Shown here: in pieces, positions 5,789 through 7,578 of the stretch
How the letters are laid out: the number at the start of each line of letters is the position of its first letter
Position numbering within the stretch: the first letter of the stretch is position 1
Source of the DNA: an uncultured Pirellula sp.
GTDB lineage: Bacteria > Planctomycetota > Planctomycetia > Pirellulales > Pirellulaceae
Direction: 5' to 3'
NCBI GenBank assembly: GCA_903892365.1
Contig: CAITIF010000275.1
Span: 1 to 7,578 of the forward strand
DNA length: 7,578 nt
The notes under the pieces: generated by a model
Database searches by the model: none
Told to the model about the DNA's origin: nothing
Seen by the model: the letters and a program-made list of their open reading frames with translations, nothing else
Position numbers and translations under genes: made by a program

Positions 5789-7300
5789 ATGAATCAGGCA
5801 CCTTACATCGCAAGTGAAATTGCCCCATTGCTCGCGACGCGAGAATTAAGCAGTCGCGAAATCACACAGTCGTTTCTAGCAAGAATAGAACGCCTAGATC
5901 CTTCCATTCGGGCATTCATTTCGTGGGACGGCGACCTTGCCATGCAAGCGGCAGCCCAAGTCGATGAGCAACGTGCGGCTGGCCAAAAATTAGGCCCATG
6001 GGCTGGGATGCCAATTTCGATCAAGGATATTCTCTGCACGACGGATGCGGATACAACGTGCGGCTCACGGATCCTGCAAAAATACCGCTCCCCTTTTGAC
6101 GCGCATTTGGTTACCAAGCTACGAGAATCGGGTTTGGTGGTTTTGGGAAAGACTAACTTAGATGAATTCGCCATGGGCGGTTCGACGGAAACGGGTTTTA
6201 TGGGGCCAAGCCATAATCCGTGGGATCTAAGTCGTACCTGTGGTGGCAGTAGCGGTGGATCCGCGGCAAGCGTGGCTTCGGCGATGTCCCCACTGTCGAT
6301 TGGAACGGATACAGGTGGTTCTATTCGACAGCCAGCTGCGTTTTGTGGCGTATGTGGCTTGAAGCCAACGTACGGTCGTGTTAGTCGTTATGGGTTGATT
6401 GCGTATGCGAGCAGTCTGGATCAGGCAGGGCCTTTTGGACATACAGTCGCCGATCTAGCGCAGCTGCTGCAGGTCATTGCAGGGCACGACAAGCGGGACT
6501 CTACCAGCTTAGCTGTTCCCGTAGATGACTACGTTGGAGCGATCGATGAACCGCTGGCTTCGGTCAAGATCGGTGTGATTCGTGAACACATTGATGACCC
6601 TGGGCTGGATCCAGAAGTTCGCGAGGCCATGGTTGCCACCATCGACCAGTACAAAAAAATGGGATGTTCGATTGTCGATATCTCCTTGCCCAATACCAAG
6701 TACGCTATCGCAACCTACTACATTATTGCGCCAAGCGAAGCGAGCAGTAATCTTTCTCGCTTCGACGGAGCTCATTATGGTTTTCGAGCACCTGTGAATT
6801 CCGATCAAGTGTACGCCATGGCGGCAGGCAGCAAAGCATTGTCACCTCTTGATCAAATGTACAGTCATAGTCGTTCGCAAGGGTTCGGTTCCGAAGTCAA
6901 GCGGCGAATCATGCTGGGTACTTATACGCTGAGCGAAGGTTATTTCGATGCCTATTATTTGAAGGCATTGAAAGTTCGTCGTTTGATTCGCCAGGATTAT
7001 GACAATGCATTCGGAAGCGTGGATGTTGTTTTGGGCCCAACCACTCCGACCCCAGCTTTCCGACTGGGCGAAAAGGTCAATGATCCTGTGACGATGTACT
7101 TGGAAGATTTGTTTACGGTCGGGGCAAACTTGGCGGGAATTCCCGCGTTGTCGATGCCGGTAGGGAAAACAAAGTCCGGGTTGCCGATTGGCGCGCAGAT
7201 TCAGGGACCTCCGTTGGCCGAGTCGAAATTGCTGCAGATTGCTCATGCCTATCAAAAGGCCGTCGGGTTCCAACCCGAATTACCAGCTTCCGTTTGCTAG
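5789..7300 (+). CDS. gatA: Aspartyl/glutamyl-tRNA amidotransferase subunit A
   Basis: This is a 503-residue amidase-signature enzyme, the glutaminase subunit of the GatCAB complex. It releases ammonia from glutamine and passes it to GatB, which converts misacylated Glu-tRNA(Gln) and/or Asp-tRNA(Asn) to the correct amides in the cytoplasm. The catalytic triad is intact and at the canonical positions: Lys79 in GMPISIKDI, cis-Ser154 in CGGSSGGSAASVA, and Ser178 in GTDTGGSIRQPA. Other family hallmarks are GKTNLDEFAMGGSTE (120-134), CGLKPTYGRVSRYGLIAYAS with SSLDQAGP after it, and the late GANLAGIPALSMPVG and GLPIGAQIQGPP blocks. The length is normal, slightly above the usual 480-490. The neighbours are unusual: the upstream gene is a sulfatase-fold protein rather than gatC, and no gatB follows, so the other subunits must be encoded elsewhere. 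The identification is secure; whether it serves Gln, Asn or both cannot be told from this window. Confidence 0.96.
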   Translation: MNQAPYIASEIAPLLATRELSSREITQSFLARIERLDPSIRAFISWDGDLAMQAAAQVDEQRAAGQKLGPWAGMPISIKDILCTTDADTTCGSRILQKYRSPFDAHLVTKLRESGLVVLGKTNLDEFAMGGSTETGFMGPSHNPWDLSRTCGGSSGGSAASVASAMSPLSIGTDTGGSIRQPAAFCGVCGLKPTYGRVSRYGLIAYASSLDQAGPFGHTVADLAQLLQVIAGHDKRDSTSLAVPVDDYVGAIDEPLASVKIGVIREHIDDPGLDPEVREAMVATIDQYKKMGCSIVDISLPNTKYAIATYYIIAPSEASSNLSRFDGAHYGFRAPVNSDQVYAMAAGSKALSPLDQMYSHSRSQGFGSEVKRRIMLGTYTLSEGYFDAYYLKALKVRRLIRQDYDNAFGSVDVVLGPTTPTPAFRLGEKVNDPVTMYLEDLFTVGANLAGIPALSMPVGKTKSGLPIGAQIQGPPLAESKLLQIAHAYQKAVGFQPELPASVC

Positions 7301-7347
7301 CATCGTTTATTCTCTTGATTTGAAAAGCTGTTTTCTGGTATTGCTGT

Positions 7348-7381
7348 CAAGGCTGCGATCGAGGGCTGCCGTCTGGCCTTG
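7348..7381 (+). terminator. Weak candidate terminator hairpin after gatA
   Basis: CAAGGC (7348-7353) can pair with GCCTTG (7376-7381) around a 22-base loop, and a run of five T follows at 7390-7394. The loop is long and the T-run is eight bases from the stem, so this is below the standard of a normal intrinsic terminator. It is listed because it is the only such structure between gatA and the lipoprotein gene. Confidence 0.2.
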
Positions 7382-7397
7382 CGATTCGGTTTTTCAA

Positions 7398-7402
7398 GAG
7401 GG
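7398..7402 (+). promoter_or_regulatory. Ribosome binding site of the TPR lipoprotein gene
   Basis: GAGGG lies eight bases before the ATG at 7411 and supports that start for the gene cut by the right edge. Confidence 0.5.
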
Positions 7403-7410
7403 CAGAATTC

Positions 7411-7578
7411 ATGCGAAATCATTATCAGTCAAAATGCTTACCTTGGATGGTTCTCGCGGTGTGCATGCATTTGGTGGGTTGCTCCATGAGCCCGAACGTG
7501 ACGGGCGTCGCGCTCTACAACCAGGGGCGTTACGCGGAAGCACTCCAAGTATTTGAACAAGCCAAGCAATCGGAGCCG
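7411..7578 (+). CDS. Partial TPR-repeat lipoprotein (N-terminal 56 residues)
   Basis: A frame with a good Shine-Dalgarno opens at ATG 7411 and runs off the right edge, so only 56 codons are seen. The N-terminus has basic residues (Arg2, Lys8), a hydrophobic stretch (PWMVLAVCMHL) and a lipobox LVGC, with Cys24 as the predicted lipidated residue, so the mature protein should be membrane anchored outside the cytoplasm. From about residue 32, GVALYNQGRYAEALQVFEQA has the spacing of a tetratricopeptide repeat (small residue, Tyr, GRY, A, F, A), followed by QSEP. TPR lipoproteins usually act as adaptors in envelope complexes; nothing visible shows the partner. It follows gatA by 110 bases and may have its own promoter. 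The start, export signal and first TPR are well supported; the total length and the rest of the architecture are unknown. Confidence 0.8.
   Translation, partial: MRNHYQSKCLPWMVLAVCMHLVGCSMSPNVTGVALYNQGRYAEALQVFEQAKQSEP

Noticed and set aside
7264..7277. CGGGTT-CC-AACCCG palindrome near the end of gatA
   Set aside because: It lies within the coding sequence and no T-run follows, so a terminator is not supported.
1..7578. CRISPR arrays, tRNA genes, insertion sequences or a defence system
   Set aside because: No regularly spaced repeats, cloverleaf-like sequence, transposase motif or terminal inverted repeats were seen, and every substantial gene is accounted for by metabolic or housekeeping families.

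Overview
The window looks like bacterial chromosome from a planctomycete, most likely of the Pirellulaceae type. This is inferred from moderate G+C, loosely packed genes, sparse Shine-Dalgarno use, a degenerate sulfatase-fold protein and the style of the proteins. No rRNA or marker phylogeny is available to confirm it. Five complete genes are recognisable at family level, one further complete gene is tentatively assigned, and two genes are cut by the window edges.

Left edge to about 414: the first 75 codons of a minus-strand gene run off the left edge and carry a histidine-kinase-like H-box. A 189-base divergent intergenic region follows, with a 9-bp motif present in two opposed copies.

415-3720: three co-directional genes, probably an operon, encode a tagaturonate epimerase (UxaE) family protein, an aldo/keto reductase of the L-galactose/L-fucose dehydrogenase type, and a zinc alcohol dehydrogenase of the L-galactonate 5-dehydrogenase type. 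Read together they suggest a route from L-galactose through L-galactonolactone and L-galactonate to D-tagaturonate and then D-fructuronate. A lactonase and the steps below fructuronate are not in the window. L-galactose is a constituent of red-algal polysaccharides, which would suit a marine planctomycete, but the pathway is an inference from family and gene order.

3721-4000: a 280-base gap with a strong G+C hairpin and no convincing gene.

4001-7300: an acidic SseB-like protein, a sulfatase-fold protein that has lost its nucleophile and metal-binding motifs (a pseudo-sulfatase), and gatA, the amidase subunit of the tRNA-dependent amidotransferase with an intact Lys-Ser-Ser triad. The gene spacings are 57 and 12 bases, so cotranscription is likely.

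7411 to the right edge: the start of a lipoprotein with TPR repeats.
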